A DNA stretch of 64,000 bases from NCBI GenBank assembly GCA_035275405.1, contig DATEMU010000015.1, positions 310,001 through 374,000 of the forward strand. The letters are read 5' to 3'. Below, piece by piece: positions 63,666 through 64,000 of this stretch. This DNA is from Phycisphaerae bacterium (GTDB lineage Bacteria; Planctomycetota; Phycisphaerae; UBA1845; UTPLA1). The position numbers were made by a program, and so were the translations under genes. The stretch's first letter is position 1, and each line of letters begins with the position of its first letter. The notes under the pieces were generated by a model. That model had not been told where the DNA came from. It was given only the letters and a program-made list of their open reading frames with translations, and made no database searches.

Positions 63666-64000
63666 ATGAACGTCAACCAACTGCGCGAAGAGATGCCGAT
63701 CACTCGCCAGTACAACTTTATGGATCATGCGGCCGTGGCGCCGATCTCCGGGCGTGCGGCGGCGGCGATGCGGCGCTTCATCGAGGAGGCCGAGAGTCAC
63801 GCCTATTCGCGCGGCGGGCTCTACCCGGAGTCCAAGCGCGTACGGCAGCTCGCGGGGAAACTGCTGAACTGCCATTCCGAAGAAATCACGTTCGTCAAGA
63901 ACACCAGTGAAGGGTTGTCCTACGTGGCCAACGGTCTGACGTGGTCGAAGGGCGACAACGTCGTGACCAGCGGCGTGGAGTTTCCCGCCAACATCTATCC
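63666..64000 (+). CDS. Class V aminotransferase (cysteine desulfurase-like), N-terminal part
   Basis: The first 111 codons only; the gene runs off the window. GGAGG lies ten nt before the ATG. The start MNVNQLREEMPITRQYNFMDHAAVAPIS, then VKNTSEGLSYVANGL and NVVTSGVEFPANIY, are the usual N-terminal landmarks of PLP fold-type I class V enzymes. The PLP Lys lies beyond the edge, so the reaction cannot be told. Confidence 0.85.
   Translation, partial: MNVNQLREEMPITRQYNFMDHAAVAPISGRAAAAMRRFIEEAESHAYSRGGLYPESKRVRQLAGKLLNCHSEEITFVKNTSEGLSYVANGLTWSKGDNVVTSGVEFPANIY

Overview
The window is high-GC, gene-dense bacterial DNA, most likely from a planctomycete-type genome (Planctomycetota, perhaps near Phycisphaerae). 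The taxon is inferred from a combination of traits, with no marker phylogeny behind it: PEP-CTERM proteins, dockerin-like tails on very large exported proteins, ECF sigma factors paired with TPR-bearing Ser/Thr kinases, membrane proteins ending in a CxxC...CPECG zinc ribbon, FG-GAP/UnbV proteins, and short dispersed palindromes that enter coding sequence.

Layout. 0-8.4 kb: an exported protein and SppA peptidase end at a strong terminator, followed by three TAAA-loop hairpins. A leftward pair (membrane TPR protein, NeuC-like epimerase) diverges from aroA. 8.5-13.3 kb: a HEAT-repeat exported protein and another exported protein. 13.3-17.8 kb: heme oxygenase (+), then a leftward run rsmA, hotdog thioesterase, mnmE, HAD hydrolase. 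mnmE carries two in-frame copies of dispersed repeats that also lie side by side just upstream of it. 17.8-23.6 kb: CII-like regulator, small lipoprotein-like gene, STAS protein, Zn-ribbon membrane protein, pilT, S41 protease, efp, YbjQ family. 23.8-28.1 kb: ECF sigma / anti-sigma / secretin-short-domain operon, a methyltransferase-like gene and an HtrA protease.

28.2-31.4 kb is the most striking locus. An FG-GAP/UnbV/thioredoxin-like protein is interrupted by one in-frame TGA, the frame stays open on both sides, and a hairpin follows immediately. I read it as a selenoprotein candidate. Next come tRNA-Glu(UUC), a structured non-coding stretch, a small membrane protein, a 53-aa lipoprotein and a dockerin-tailed exported protein. 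34.9-41.5 kb: two convergent ECF sigma + TPR-kinase modules. 41.8-57.3 kb: three tandem giant subtilases (1461, 2002 and 1574 aa) of one architecture with different tails; copies 2 and 3 share a nearly identical patch of about 0.6 kb.

57.37-59.42 kb is a complete IS1595-like insertion sequence. It has 23-bp imperfect terminal inverted repeats, a perfect 8-bp target duplication (TATTTTTT), a transposase and a 170-aa passenger gene. It landed in the T-tract of the terminator behind the last subtilase. The window ends with two PEP-CTERM proteins, a BFD-like [2Fe-2S] protein, an M20 dipeptidase and the start of a class V aminotransferase.

The themes are extracellular proteolysis and surface display (subtilases, dockerins, PEP-CTERM), envelope signalling (ECF sigma factors, zinc-finger anti-sigma factor, kinases, STAS) and ordinary housekeeping (aroA, rsmA, mnmE, efp, pilT, sppA).
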